Shown here piece after piece: positions 27,520 through 36,257 of a stretch of DNA of 64,000 bases. Both the position numbers and the translations under genes were made by a program. Position 1 is the first letter of the stretch; every line of letters starts with the position of its first letter. The notes below the pieces were generated by a model. The model made no database searches and was not told the origin of the DNA. It was given only the letters and a program-made list of their open reading frames with translations. The DNA comes from JBMYZL01 sp049610385. Lineage in GTDB: Bacteria > Bacteroidota > Bacteroidia > Flavobacteriales_D > Sanyastnellaceae. Location of the stretch: positions 26,560 to 90,559 of the forward strand of contig JBMYZL010000011.1 of assembly GCA_049610385.1 (NCBI GenBank). The letters are read 5' to 3'.

Positions 27520-27848
27520 ATCAAAAGGGATTTGGCCTTCTGCATCATCTGCACACCATGAACAAGTGAAGCCCCGCCCCGAATGGCTCCCGCCACGTGA
27601 ACCGCCTCCATCATGCCCTCCTCTGATTCTCCACGTTGGAGCAAATCCTGCGTGTAGGCATCGATACAATAAGGACATTGAATTGCATGCGCCACACCCA
27701 ATGCAATCAGGGATTTTTCCCGGGCTGTCAAAGCACCTTCCTCAAAAACATCGCCATACCAATCGAAAAATTTCTTCGCCAACGCCGCATCCCACTCGGC
27801 AATGTCACCAAAACGTTTCAGGTCTTTCGGGTCGTAATAGGTTTTCAT
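27516..27848 (-). CDS. Arsenosugar-associated AhpD-like protein
   Basis: 110 residues. Carboxymuconolactone decarboxylase/AhpD fold with the redox pair Cys58-Pro-Tyr-Cys61 (HAIQCPYCIDAYTQ) and the following helix. This matches TIGR04169, the peroxidase-like family named for its association with ArsS. Probably a thiol redox partner. ATG 27848 (MKTYYDPKDLKRF); longer starts overlap the divergent dehydrogenase. First gene of the four-gene operon. Confidence 0.85.
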   Translation of the reverse strand: MKTYYDPKDLKRFGDIAEWDAALAKKFFDWYGDVFEEGALTAREKSLIALGVAHAIQCPYCIDAYTQDLLQRGESEEGMMEAVHVAGAIRGGASLVHGVQMMQKAKSLLM

Positions 27849-27879
27849 ATCGGAAATATCGGAACTTTGGCCGCAGCAC

Positions 27880-29049
27880 ATGGAACACAAAATCAACAAA
27901 GTCGGTGTCATCGGGGCCGGAGCCATGGGGTCTGGAATTGCCCAGATCGCCGCACAAGCTGGTTGTCAAGTGGTGGTTATTGACGAATCCGAAGTTGCCC
28001 TCGAACGGAGCGCCACACAATTGGACCGAATTCTGACTAGGTTGGTCGAAAAAGGACGCATTTCAAATTCAGAATGTCACGAAATCGCGGCCAACATTGA
28101 ACGCAGTTCTGAACTGTCGACTTGTTCAACGTGTGATCTAGTCATTGAGGCCATCATCGAAGACCTAGACGTCAAAAAAACTGTGTTCCAGTCTTTGGAA
28201 AAGGTCGTTGCGCCTGATGCCATACTCGCATCCAACACTTCTTCACTTTCCATCACAGGAATCGCAAGCGCCCTTGAACGGCCAGAAAGATTCATTGGGT
28301 TGCACTTTTTCAATCCAGCACCCTTGATGCCGTTGGTGGAAATCATTCCTGCGCTGCAGACAAATGCCCAACTTCCCTTGCGATGCATGCACATGATGAA
28401 GGCTTGGGGCAAGGAACCCGTTTTGGCCAAAGACACCCCAGGTTTCATCGTGAACCGTGTTGCGCGTCCCTTTTATGGAGAGGCCCTTCGAATTTTGGAA
28501 GAAGGCATCGCCGATGCGTCCACCATTGACGCAGCCATGAAAGATTTGGGATTCAAAATGGGGCCCTTTGAGTTGATGGACTTGATCGGCAACGATGTGA
28601 ACTATGCTGTGACCACTTCCGTATTTAATGCCTTCTATCAAGATCCAAGGTATCGGCCAAGTTTGGTCCAAAAACGACATGTCGAAGCCGGTTGGTTGGG
28701 ACGCAAAACGCAACGAGGATATTATGATTACCGGGAAAGTTCGCCCAAAAGCAGCCCCGTTCATGACGTTTTCTTGCGTGAACAAATCTCAGAGCGCATC
28801 TTGGTGATGCTCATGAATGAAGCCATCGATGCGGTGTTCATGGATATCGCATCGCCCCATGACATTGAGTTGGCCATGACGCGAGGCGTCAACTACCCCA
28901 AGGGTTTGTTGGCTTGGGCAAACGAATGGAGCCTGTCCCGTGTTTATGCTGCCCTGGAGAATCTTCGTGAGCGATACCAAGAAGACCGCTATCGCCCCAG
29001 CCCACTATTGCGGGCACATGCCACATCAAGAACTTTTCTGGAGATCTGA
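27880..29049 (+). CDS. 3-hydroxyacyl-CoA dehydrogenase
   Basis: 389 residues. NAD-binding Rossmann motif VGVIGAGAMGSGIAQIAAQAG at the N-terminus, catalytic His in FIGLHFFNPAPLMPLVEI, helical 3HCDH domain DTPGFIVNRVARPFYGEALRI, and a second C-terminal 3HCDH repeat (about 300-385), so it is longer than the basic 285-residue enzyme. Oxidises 3-hydroxybutyryl- or longer 3-hydroxyacyl-CoA, in beta-oxidation or aromatic degradation. Divergent from the arsenosugar operon by 31 bp; its 3' end overlaps the NlpC/P60 gene by 24 bp. A thiolase lies two genes on. Confidence 0.9.
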   Translation: MEHKINKVGVIGAGAMGSGIAQIAAQAGCQVVVIDESEVALERSATQLDRILTRLVEKGRISNSECHEIAANIERSSELSTCSTCDLVIEAIIEDLDVKKTVFQSLEKVVAPDAILASNTSSLSITGIASALERPERFIGLHFFNPAPLMPLVEIIPALQTNAQLPLRCMHMMKAWGKEPVLAKDTPGFIVNRVARPFYGEALRILEEGIADASTIDAAMKDLGFKMGPFELMDLIGNDVNYAVTTSVFNAFYQDPRYRPSLVQKRHVEAGWLGRKTQRGYYDYRESSPKSSPVHDVFLREQISERILVMLMNEAIDAVFMDIASPHDIELAMTRGVNYPKGLLAWANEWSLSRVYAALENLRERYQEDRYRPSPLLRAHATSRTFLEI

Positions 29050-29811
29050 TAACACCCAGCGTTTGATTCCGGCAAGTTTGTGGGTGATCTCACCTGAAGG
29101 CTCCCGGAGGATGCCTGCTGGGGTCAATCGATCGATTCTAACTTCCCCTGCGGCGTGAAGGATTTGGCCATCGGCCAAGACAAAGCCTACATGAACGATG
29201 CGACCGGTTGAGTTGGAAAAAAAGGCCAAATCACCCTCTTCCACCTCGGCCAGATTCACCTCAGAACCCAGCAGATACTGCTGTGATGCATCCCTTGGTG
29301 GGCACCAACCCATCATCTGAAATGCCAACTGAACCAGGCCTGAACAATCGCAACCAAACGATGAACGTCCTCCCCAGAGGTAGGGTGTGCCCAAAAGTTG
29401 CTCGGCCCATCTCACCGGCAGAGAAGGAGGTACAGGTTGATTGATGAGGGACTGCCTTTCGTATTCCCAATCCCCCAAAATCACCACTTTCCCATTTTGA
29501 TGGAATCGACTTCCCATCGAAAAATAAATCACCACATCATTGGCAAGCCGCTTCCAGGGCTCCAACCGGATGGAAACCTGATTCATGTGTACATCATTTG
29601 CAGGATTCGATGGGGTCAATTGCTTTCGATCCACCCAGCCTTCATAACCATCCCAAGTACAGCGAATCTGGACCCAATCCCTTTCACCTTGCGCCAGGAT
29701 GACAACGGATTCACCCGCCAGAATTTGGGTGACCATTTCTGCAGGATCATGGGGTTCTGAACGCACTGGAACCACTGGAACCGCCGCCATCCAAAGCATG
29801 GCTTCCATCAT
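29026..29811 (-). CDS. NlpC/P60 (C40) cell-wall peptidase with SH3-like domain
   Basis: 261 residues. An SH3b-like domain at about 25-75 (VVILAQGERDWVQIRCTWDGYEGWVDRKQL) and a NlpC/P60 domain: catalytic Cys in SFGCDCSGLVQLAFQ, His in RIVHVGFVL, third residue in ILHAAGEV. Cleaves D-Glu-to-diamino-acid bonds in peptidoglycan stem peptides. No clear signal peptide, only a short hydrophobic start, so location is uncertain. ATG 29811 overlaps the thiolase stop by 4 bp. Confidence 0.85.
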   Translation of the reverse strand: MMEAMLWMAAVPVVPVRSEPHDPAEMVTQILAGESVVILAQGERDWVQIRCTWDGYEGWVDRKQLTPSNPANDVHMNQVSIRLEPWKRLANDVVIYFSMGSRFHQNGKVVILGDWEYERQSLINQPVPPSLPVRWAEQLLGTPYLWGGRSSFGCDCSGLVQLAFQMMGWCPPRDASQQYLLGSEVNLAEVEEGDLAFFSNSTGRIVHVGFVLADGQILHAAGEVRIDRLTPAGILREPSGEITHKLAGIKRWVLSDLQKSS

Positions 29812-30989
29812 TCACATAATTCTACACACATCGCAGAGGCGCCTCCCCCTCCGTTGCAAATGCCGGCAGCACCTTTGGACAAACCGCGAGTTCTCAAGGC
29901 ATGAATCAAAGTCACGATGATGCGAGAACCGCTTGACCCCAAGGGATGACCCAAAGCCACTGCACCCCCATGAACATTCACTTTCCCTGAATTGAGGTTG
30001 AGCAACTTGTTGTTGGCCAAGCCCACAACTGAAAAGGCCTCATTCAACTCCCACAAATCCACGTCACCTGCCTGCCAATTCGCTTTCGCCAATGCCCTCG
30101 GCAAGGCTTTGGCCGGTGCAGTGGTGAACCACTCAGGAGCCTGAGCAGCATCCGCGGCTGAGACCAAACGCGCAATCGGCTTCACCCCCAATCGTTCCAC
30201 GGCCTCAGCGCTGGCCAGAACCAGCGCACTGGCACCATCATTGAGCGTGGATGCATTCGCCGCTGTTACGGTACCATCCTTCTGAAAAGCGGGGCGCAAG
30301 GCGGGAATTTTCTCCATTTTCACCTGCTTGTACTCTTCATCCTCGCTGACGACAACCGGATCTCCTTTTCGCTGCGGTACCGACACTGGCACCACTTCAT
30401 CCGAAAAAGCACCTGACGACCAAGCCTTGGCAGCACGGGTATAACTCTCAACTGCAAATTCATCTTGTAACTCACGACTGAATCCATGTTCCTTGGCACA
30501 CAATTCAGCACAATTGCCCATGTGTGTTGCGTTATAAACGTCCGTCAATCCATCCAACAACATGCCATCTTGGACCTTCAAATCACCAAATTTTGTTCCG
30601 CTGCGGCCGTGCATGTAGTGCGGAACTTGGCTCATGTTTTCCATGCCACCCGCCACAACTACATCAGCATCACCATTGGCAATGGCCGCGCCAGCCAACG
30701 CAATGGATTTCATCCCACTGGCGCACACCTTGTTCACCGTGGTACATGGCACTTCGTGAGTGAGACCTGCTCCCAGTGCAGCTTGACGGGCAGGAGCTTG
30801 ACCCAATCCGGCTTGCAGTACATTCCCCATGAAAACTTCTTGAACATCCTCGGCTCGAATGCCAGCTTGTTCAATCGCTCCTTCGATGGCGATGGCTCCC
30901 AACTTTGGAGCCGACACTTTTGATAGGCTTCCCAGAAAGCTGCCCATGGGCGTTCGAACAGCCGATAAGATGTAAACAGGTGATTTCAT
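29808..30989 (-). CDS. Acetyl-CoA C-acetyltransferase (thiolase)
   Basis: 393 residues. Catalytic Cys in TTVNKVCASGMKSIALA near 88, NVHGGAVALGHPLGSSGSRI with the active-site His, and the C-terminal catalytic Cys in GICNGGGGASAMCVE. Biosynthetic/degradative thiolase interconverting acetoacetyl-CoA and acetyl-CoA; pairs metabolically with the nearby hydroxyacyl-CoA dehydrogenase and the HMG-CoA lyase at the start of the window. Confidence 0.93.
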   Translation of the reverse strand: MKSPVYILSAVRTPMGSFLGSLSKVSAPKLGAIAIEGAIEQAGIRAEDVQEVFMGNVLQAGLGQAPARQAALGAGLTHEVPCTTVNKVCASGMKSIALAGAAIANGDADVVVAGGMENMSQVPHYMHGRSGTKFGDLKVQDGMLLDGLTDVYNATHMGNCAELCAKEHGFSRELQDEFAVESYTRAAKAWSSGAFSDEVVPVSVPQRKGDPVVVSEDEEYKQVKMEKIPALRPAFQKDGTVTAANASTLNDGASALVLASAEAVERLGVKPIARLVSAADAAQAPEWFTTAPAKALPRALAKANWQAGDVDLWELNEAFSVVGLANNKLLNLNSGKVNVHGGAVALGHPLGSSGSRIIVTLIHALRTRGLSKGAAGICNGGGGASAMCVELCE

Positions 30990-31029
30990 AGAAGGAGTTC
31001 ATTTTTTTCGTGCACAAATGTAGGCGGAG

Positions 31030-31272
31030 TTGAAACAAATTGGCATGCACTCTCGTAACTCCAACCCGATTCTCAAAGTCTCTGAAATGTCAGTACCAGG
31101 TATCCCCATCACAACCGTCCCCGACGCACTGGAACAGTACAAAACACTGATTCGACACGTGCATGCCGAGCCGGTGATGATGCGCCGGGCCATGCGTTTG
31201 GCATTTCGCAGTCTCAATCCAGCAGAGTCGAAAGAACTGCGCGATTGGTTGGCGCATCGCTACGTCCTATAG
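31030..31272 (+). CDS. Possible small protein, 80 residues or fewer
   Basis: Fills most of the gap between thiolase and the convergent pseudouridine synthase homologue. The C-terminal part is helical and basic (MMRRAMRLAFRSLNPAESKELRDWLAHRYVL), with plausible codon use. Starts at 31030, 31045 or 31087 are all possible; the last gives a 61-residue protein. I recognise no family, and there is a 13-bp 3' overlap with the next gene. Confidence 0.35.
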   Translation: MKQIGMHSRNSNPILKVSEMSVPGIPITTVPDALEQYKTLIRHVHAEPVMMRRAMRLAFRSLNPAESKELRDWLAHRYVL

Positions 31273-32219
31273 CGCGCGTCCACAGCATCCTTCGGAGCTT
31301 TTCGTCTCCCCTTTTCTAGCTTGGGTGAAACGCCGCCTTTCACCAAATTCAAGAAGGGCCTCGGCACCCTCGTCTTGATTTCCACAATCTCATCATTGGG
31401 GCCCTTCAACTGCAATTGGTACATGTGAATCCCTGAACGACCCATGGGATCTGGCGCCTCTTTTCCCTTGCCCAACAGCATGCAGCCGTGCCGGCGCAAT
31501 GCAGACATCAGCAAAGGGATGTCATCAAAAGTCCCCCCCAACTTCAACAAGGTATGGTCAGCCGTAGCCCGCATGGTCCTGTAAGGCCATTCCCGCATTG
31601 GACCAACTCGCTTTCCCTGTTCGTGAACAAAGGTGGTCAAAACATCATCTGCAGGAAGGTGCCCTTGAATGAGAAGGTAAAGTCCCTGGTCAAATGACTT
31701 CCAATGATCTTGCAAATGCTTCCGCCACGTCAAACTCTTGGCAATGATGCAGATGCCGCTCGACTCCTTTTCAATGCGATTGACAAAATGCACATCTGTC
31801 AAATCAGGATGCGTTCGATTCATCCACGCGCGCATTGCTGAATAAGAGGTCTTCACCTTGGGATTGGGAGATGCAAAGACCCAACCGGGCGGCTTGATGT
31901 ATGCCAGAATGTTGTCGTCCTCATGGACAATTTCAAATGGTGTCCGAATCGGCTTCCCTTTTTTGTGGGCTGCCTTCAAAGCAGGAGAAACCGGACCTGC
32001 GAGATCAAAATCCTTCACCGTTTTTCTCGGCCCACGACGCGACCATGAAACGATGGCACCAGATGGAATCACAGCACTTGGAATGCGCAAGCACTTGCCA
32101 TTGACTTCAACTTCTCCTCCTTTGATGGCTTTTCTCGCACTCGTTTTGGTGGCAAAGCCACCGCGATTCATCAAAATGGTCAACAAATCTGATTCTTCTC
32201 GGGTGGTCAATCGGGACAT
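31260..32219 (-). CDS. RluA-family pseudouridine synthase homologue, catalytic Asp replaced by Glu
   Basis: 319 residues. N-terminal S4 RNA-binding domain (ATKTSARKAIKGGEVEVNGK), then the RluA core: EDDNILAYIKPPGWVFASP and the catalytic loop VNRIEKESSGICIIAKS. In active enzymes this loop is HRLDxxTSG; here His is Asn and the catalytic Asp is Glu150 (GAA on the minus strand at 31772-31770). Every pseudouridine synthase known to me needs that Asp, so the protein may be an RNA-binding pseudoenzyme or use an altered mechanism. The C-terminus is Lys/Arg-rich. Confidence 0.8.
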   Translation of the reverse strand: MSRLTTREESDLLTILMNRGGFATKTSARKAIKGGEVEVNGKCLRIPSAVIPSGAIVSWSRRGPRKTVKDFDLAGPVSPALKAAHKKGKPIRTPFEIVHEDDNILAYIKPPGWVFASPNPKVKTSYSAMRAWMNRTHPDLTDVHFVNRIEKESSGICIIAKSLTWRKHLQDHWKSFDQGLYLLIQGHLPADDVLTTFVHEQGKRVGPMREWPYRTMRATADHTLLKLGGTFDDIPLLMSALRRHGCMLLGKGKEAPDPMGRSGIHMYQLQLKGPNDEIVEIKTRVPRPFLNLVKGGVSPKLEKGRRKAPKDAVDARYRT

Positions 32220-32340
32220 GCGTTGCGCGTTCTGAGATTACAAATGTACCCCGACATCATCAGATTGTGACCCGGAACATGTTGAAAACCCAACTGTTGA
32301 TAAAGAGGAAGGGCCGGCTCCCCTCGGAATCCGGCCCCAA
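32207..32340 (-). pseudogene. Possible GNAT acetyltransferase remnant
   Basis: The minus-strand frame ending at 32207 encodes about 40 residues with GEPALPLYQQLGFQHVPGH, matching motif B of GNAT acetyltransferases ('A..LY.k.GF'), then MSGYICNL. No intact upstream motif A is present: the frame is lost beyond about 32340 and the MscS gene begins at 32495. Its stop lies within the first codons of the pseudouridine synthase homologue, as if it was once the preceding operon gene. Confidence 0.35.
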
Positions 32341-32494
32341 CACCAAAGAAGACGGTATTGCGTACACAGCTTTCCCACGAAGATGATGTCATTCATCGAC
32401 ACTTTTCAATCCTCTGCCCCCCTCATTCCAACAGATTATGAACAAGTTGTCAACGGCTCATTGCACGGAGCTGAAGTCCAGATAATTTCACAAC

Positions 32495-33757
32495 ATGACA
32501 GAACATTTGAGTCCAATCATTGTCCGGTGGATTGAACGCATGGACTGGATGGGAACCACCACTTCGCCGGGTCTTCGACTTGTGGTTCTGGGCGGTATTG
32601 GGTGCGTAGGGGCATGCCTTGTTTGGGGCATGGGACGGCTGATCCTCGGGCGCGTTTTGCACGGCATGACCCAGAAAACAAGAGTCACCTGGGATGACAA
32701 ATTGTTCAACAAGCCCTTGCTCAATCGTTTGGCATTTTTTCTTCCATTGGCTGTCTTGTCGGCGACCTCCTCGCTTTTGCTTCCTCCTTTCCCAACGGCT
32801 CGTGAGGCTGTTGATGTGCTATTGAATTTGGCCCAAATCCTCACCGCCCTCCTTGTCTTCTTCGCAGCGATAAACGGGATCGAAAACGCACTGGAATCCT
32901 TGCCGCGGTTCAAAGACAAACCCATCGCGAGTTTCGCTCAACTCCTCAAAATCATCACCTCTATTCTTGCCACCGTTGCCATGGTTGCTGCTTTCAGTGG
33001 TCAAGAATTCACGGTGATTTTGGGTGGGTTGGGGGCGGCCACTGCCGTTATTCTATTGGTCTTCAAGGATGCACTACTCGGTTTGACTGCAAGCGTTCAA
33101 CTGTCTTCAGGTGATTTGATTCGCATCGGGGATTGGGTGACCATCGAGAAGTACGGTGCTGATGGAAATGTTGTCGAAATCAATTTGACAACGGTCAAAA
33201 TCCAAAACTGGGACATGACGTATACCGCCGTGCCAACATATGCCTTGATTTCAGACTCATTCAAGAATTGGCGTGGCATGAGCCAGTCTGGTGGCCGGCG
33301 CATCAAGCGACACATCACCATCCGTCCCTCCTCAGTCCGGTTCGCGGACCCAACACTTCTGACCTCACTTGAGAAAGTTCAAGTCCTGCGCTCCTGGCTT
33401 GACGAACGACGCTCCATCATCGCACAAGAGAATCAAACCCGAGGTGCTGAAACTGCTGCCAGCCCCATCAACGGCCGCCGACTCACAAACCTCGGACTTT
33501 TCCGCAATTACACCGAATGTTACTTACGCAACCACCCCGGAGTCAACACGTCGATGACTTTGCTGGTGCGCCACTTGCAACCCACTGCGGAAGGGATACC
33601 TGTCGAATTTTACTGCTTCTCACGCGACCAAGAATGGGCCGCGCACGAAGATTTGATGGCCGACATCCTCGACCATTTGGTTGCGGCTCTGCCCGCGTTC
33701 AACCTGGAAATCTTCGAATACAGACTTCATGAACGGCCTCAAATCGGCAGTTCGTAA
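32495..33757 (+). CDS. MscS-family mechanosensitive channel (YbdG-like)
   Basis: 420 residues. About five membrane segments in the first 200 residues, pore helix region GLGAATAVILLVFKDALLGLTASVQLS, then the beta domain SGDLIRIGDWVTIEKYGADGNVVEINLTTVKIQNWDMTYTAVPTYALI and an alpha/beta C-terminal domain. The long C-terminal insert with LRNHPGVNTSMTLLVRHLQPTAEGIPVEFYCFSRD matches the miniconductance YbdG subgroup. Opens under membrane tension to protect from osmotic downshock. Confidence 0.9.
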   Translation: MTEHLSPIIVRWIERMDWMGTTTSPGLRLVVLGGIGCVGACLVWGMGRLILGRVLHGMTQKTRVTWDDKLFNKPLLNRLAFFLPLAVLSATSSLLLPPFPTAREAVDVLLNLAQILTALLVFFAAINGIENALESLPRFKDKPIASFAQLLKIITSILATVAMVAAFSGQEFTVILGGLGAATAVILLVFKDALLGLTASVQLSSGDLIRIGDWVTIEKYGADGNVVEINLTTVKIQNWDMTYTAVPTYALISDSFKNWRGMSQSGGRRIKRHITIRPSSVRFADPTLLTSLEKVQVLRSWLDERRSIIAQENQTRGAETAASPINGRRLTNLGLFRNYTECYLRNHPGVNTSMTLLVRHLQPTAEGIPVEFYCFSRDQEWAAHEDLMADILDHLVAALPAFNLEIFEYRLHERPQIGSS

Positions 33758-34401
33758 TGGTAGGCCTCATATTCTCGCACAAAATTCTCGCGCAGCCATT
33801 GCTTAACCTCGCCACTGAGTGGAGGAACCTCTCTTGAAATCCTGTAATTTCCTTTTGCCCTGTACTCAGGAAGCTTCACCTCAACTCCGAATCTTGCTGA
33901 CAAGTCTTCGCAGGCCGAATCAAGTTCTTCATAGAAATAGATTTTGTCGGCAACACACTTGCCCTCATGATGGTACAAATCCCATCCATGATGCCTCCCC
34001 GATTTCGGAGAATTCAACCATGCCTCAAGTGATCCATGTTTTGCCTCGCCACCTTGAAAGTGGTAAAGGCTCATCATTCGATCAACGGGGTCCCGCTCAA
34101 CAGCGAAAATGAAAAAATCATCAAGGTTCAGTTGAGGCAACCTGGTTCTAACCTCGTCGTAAGACATGTGATTGTAAAACTTGTGCGCTTTGGGAACCTT
34201 CCCATGAACAGTGACCCTTTTGATGATGTGGTTTTGTGGCCCTGGAAAACCCAAAGCTTCTCTCTCCAATTGATCTACATGGGTGATTTCAGTGATGATG
34301 TCGTCAGGCCCACAAATGGCACTCAAGGCAATCTCGAGTGAAGTACCCGCCGACTTTTTCGTCTTCAAAAACAAAAAACGATGTTGAAAAGATAAAATCA
34401 C
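33739..34401 (-). CDS. Sulfotransferase-family protein
   Basis: 220 residues. P-loop-like PAPS-binding elements: 5'-phosphosulfate loop LFLKTKKSAGTSLEIAL at 10-26 ('lf.k..KvaGTSl..al') and 3'-phosphate loop FFIFAVERDPVDRMMSLYHF near 96-115 ('fvRdPyeRl.S.y'). Resembles small bacterial carbohydrate sulfotransferases related to the heparan 2-O type. The acceptor is unknown. Ends inside the convergent MscS gene (19-bp overlap). Confidence 0.75.
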   Translation of the reverse strand: MILSFQHRFLFLKTKKSAGTSLEIALSAICGPDDIITEITHVDQLEREALGFPGPQNHIIKRVTVHGKVPKAHKFYNHMSYDEVRTRLPQLNLDDFFIFAVERDPVDRMMSLYHFQGGEAKHGSLEAWLNSPKSGRHHGWDLYHHEGKCVADKIYFYEELDSACEDLSARFGVEVKLPEYRAKGNYRISREVPPLSGEVKQWLRENFVREYEAYHYELPI

Positions 34402-34420
34402 ACCGAACCCATTTCAATCC

Positions 34421-35146
34421 TTATTCATCAGTCGAGGAAGACATGGTGTGAAACACATTTTGCACATCATCATCTTCCTCAATTTTTTCCAACAATTTCT
34501 CAACTTCAGCGGTGGCTTCGGGATTCAAATCTTTCGTAGTCGTCGGAATTCGATCCAAGCCAGACTCGATGATTTCACGGCCATCTTCCTCCAACTTCTT
34601 TTGCAAATCACCGAAGGATTCAAAGGAGCCGTAGATCATGATTTCCGAGCCATCCAAACCGACATCTTCGGCGCCAAAATCAATCAATTCCAATTCCAAT
34701 TCTTCAACATCCAGTCCCGTGCCATTGATCTTGAAAAAGCAAACATGGTCAAACATGAATTCCACACTCCCACTGGTCCCCAGTGACCCGCCGCATTTGT
34801 TGAAATAGGACCTGACATTGGCCACTGTTCGGTTGTTGTTGTCCGTAGCAGTCTCTACAAACACAGCGATTCCATGCGGACCATAACCCTCGAAGGTGAC
34901 CTGCTTGTAATCGCTTGTGTCCTTGTCCGTCGCCTTTTTGATGGCACGCTCAATGTTGTCTTTCGGCATGTTGGCAGCCCTGCAGTTCTGAATGACCGCT
35001 CGCAAACGGGGATTCATGTCTGGATCGGCACTGCTGCCTTCTCGTATAGCAATGATGATGTCCTTGTTCAATCGCGCAAAAGTTTTGGACATGGCAGCCC
35101 AACGTTTCATTTTCCGCTCTTTCCTGAATTCAAACGCTCTTCCCAT
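34421..35146 (-). CDS. yebC: YebC/PmpR family protein
   Basis: 241 residues, full family length. N-terminus MGRAFEFRKERKMKRWAAMSKTFARL, NPRLRAVIQNCRAANMPKDNIERAI, FEGYGPHGIAVFVETATDNNNRTVANVRSYFNK and the acidic middle domain are all conserved. YebC proteins act as DNA-binding regulators or, as shown more recently for some, aid translation of difficult proline motifs. ATG 35146 restores the conserved MGRAFE start. Confidence 0.93.
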   Translation of the reverse strand: MGRAFEFRKERKMKRWAAMSKTFARLNKDIIIAIREGSSADPDMNPRLRAVIQNCRAANMPKDNIERAIKKATDKDTSDYKQVTFEGYGPHGIAVFVETATDNNNRTVANVRSYFNKCGGSLGTSGSVEFMFDHVCFFKINGTGLDVEELELELIDFGAEDVGLDGSEIMIYGSFESFGDLQKKLEEDGREIIESGLDRIPTTTKDLNPEATAEVEKLLEKIEEDDDVQNVFHTMSSSTDE

Positions 35147-35251
35147 GGTAGGTGATTTCCTTTTGGCCTCCGAGTTTTGGCGAATATCGGGTGATTTTTG
35201 TAAGTTTCTGAGGCAACTTTTCACCAAATCCAGTTGTTTTGCAGGAGAGTG

Positions 35252-35662
35252 ATGCAGTACTTCTTCCCTACCACAATCAGCAGCAGTTCGTCCCGTTTCG
35301 ATCGCAAATCTCTTTTTGCCGCGACGCTTGCAGTGCTTTGGACCGGCTGTGCATACAATGTAGAAGACCAGCTGTACCCAGAGGAGATTCCGTGCGAGGC
35401 AGAGAATGTCAGCTTTGTCGGAGACATATTGCCTTTAATTGAAGCGAGATGTACTTCTTGCCACAGCGGCCCCAACCCCACGGCTCTTTTGGACCTCAGT
35501 ACTTTTGAGGACATCCAAATGATTGGGCTCAACGGTCAACTGACCAACCGCATCAATCTTCCTGAAATGGACAGCGAATTGATGCCCCCTGATGGCCCCC
35601 TTTCTGAATGCAACTTGACCATCATCGAAGCATGGGTCGCAGATGGATGTCCTAACAACTGA
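35252..35662 (+). CDS. Exported haem c-binding (cytochrome c-like) lipoprotein
   Basis: 136 residues. Lipoprotein-type signal AATLAVLWTGC near residue 33, then a haem c motif CTSCH (LIEARCTSCHSGP) and the later MPPDGPLSE, where Met is a likely axial ligand. Similar to the short planctomycete-type cytochrome c domain. ATG 35252 is preceded by AGGAG at 35243-35247. First gene of a run with YceI and DUF5777 proteins, a combination I recall from other Bacteroidota. Confidence 0.75.
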   Translation: MQYFFPTTISSSSSRFDRKSLFAATLAVLWTGCAYNVEDQLYPEEIPCEAENVSFVGDILPLIEARCTSCHSGPNPTALLDLSTFEDIQMIGLNGQLTNRINLPEMDSELMPPDGPLSECNLTIIEAWVADGCPNN

Positions 35663-35678
35663 AAATCCCAATGCCACA

Positions 35679-36257
35679 ATGATGTCCATCAAACTAATTT
35701 TTCAAATCAATTGGAGAATCTTCGGTTTTGCTTTGATTTTGAGCTTTGCTGCGAACGGTTCAGCCCAGAAACTCATCACGCGCAACGCATCCGTTCATTT
35801 TTTCTCAAGCACACCGATGGAAAACATCGAAGCCCAATCCAATGGAATGTCCGCCATTTTGGACATTTCCAACGGCCAAGTGGCCTTTCAAGTGCCCATT
35901 CGAAGTTTTCATTTTGAGAATGCACTCATGGAAGAACATTTCAATGAGAATTACATGGAGTCAGAGCTGCATCCAAAGGCTACATTTTCAGGTCGATTGC
36001 TGGATTGGGACATCCATGCATTCAGCGCCGGCGAACCCGTTCCAGTTGTTGCGCAGGGTGATTTCAATTGCCATGGAATATCTGACGAACGGAAAGTTTC
36101 AGGAACCCTATCCAAACAAGATGACGGCCGTTGGACGATAGAGGCCAACTTTGAAGTTTCGACTTCCGTCCATGGCATCCCCATTCCAAAAGTGGTACGG
36201 GAGAACATCGCAGAAGTCATCCAGGTTGATTTGAAAGCGATCTTGGAACCCAAATGA
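35679..36257 (+). CDS. YceI-like periplasmic protein
   Basis: 192 residues. Signal peptide ending SFAANGSAQ; YceI lipocalin-like features: MSAILDISNGQVAFQVPIRSFHFENALMEEHFNENYMESELHPKATF corresponds to the family block 'f.f....m..HF.e.YmEs.kyP.a.F'. YceI proteins bind isoprenoid-type lipids in the periplasm. Two ATG codons lie at 35679 and 35682. Its stop overlaps the DUF5777 start by 4 bp. Confidence 0.82.
   Translation: MMSIKLIFQINWRIFGFALILSFAANGSAQKLITRNASVHFFSSTPMENIEAQSNGMSAILDISNGQVAFQVPIRSFHFENALMEEHFNENYMESELHPKATFSGRLLDWDIHAFSAGEPVPVVAQGDFNCHGISDERKVSGTLSKQDDGRWTIEANFEVSTSVHGIPIPKVVRENIAEVIQVDLKAILEPK

Noticed and set aside
27519..27678. N-terminal extension of the ArsS-like frame (residues SLLYRCLHAGF...)
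   Set aside because: It lies wholly inside the AhpD-like gene and reads as low-complexity Gly/Arg; the GTG at 27519 gives the family length.
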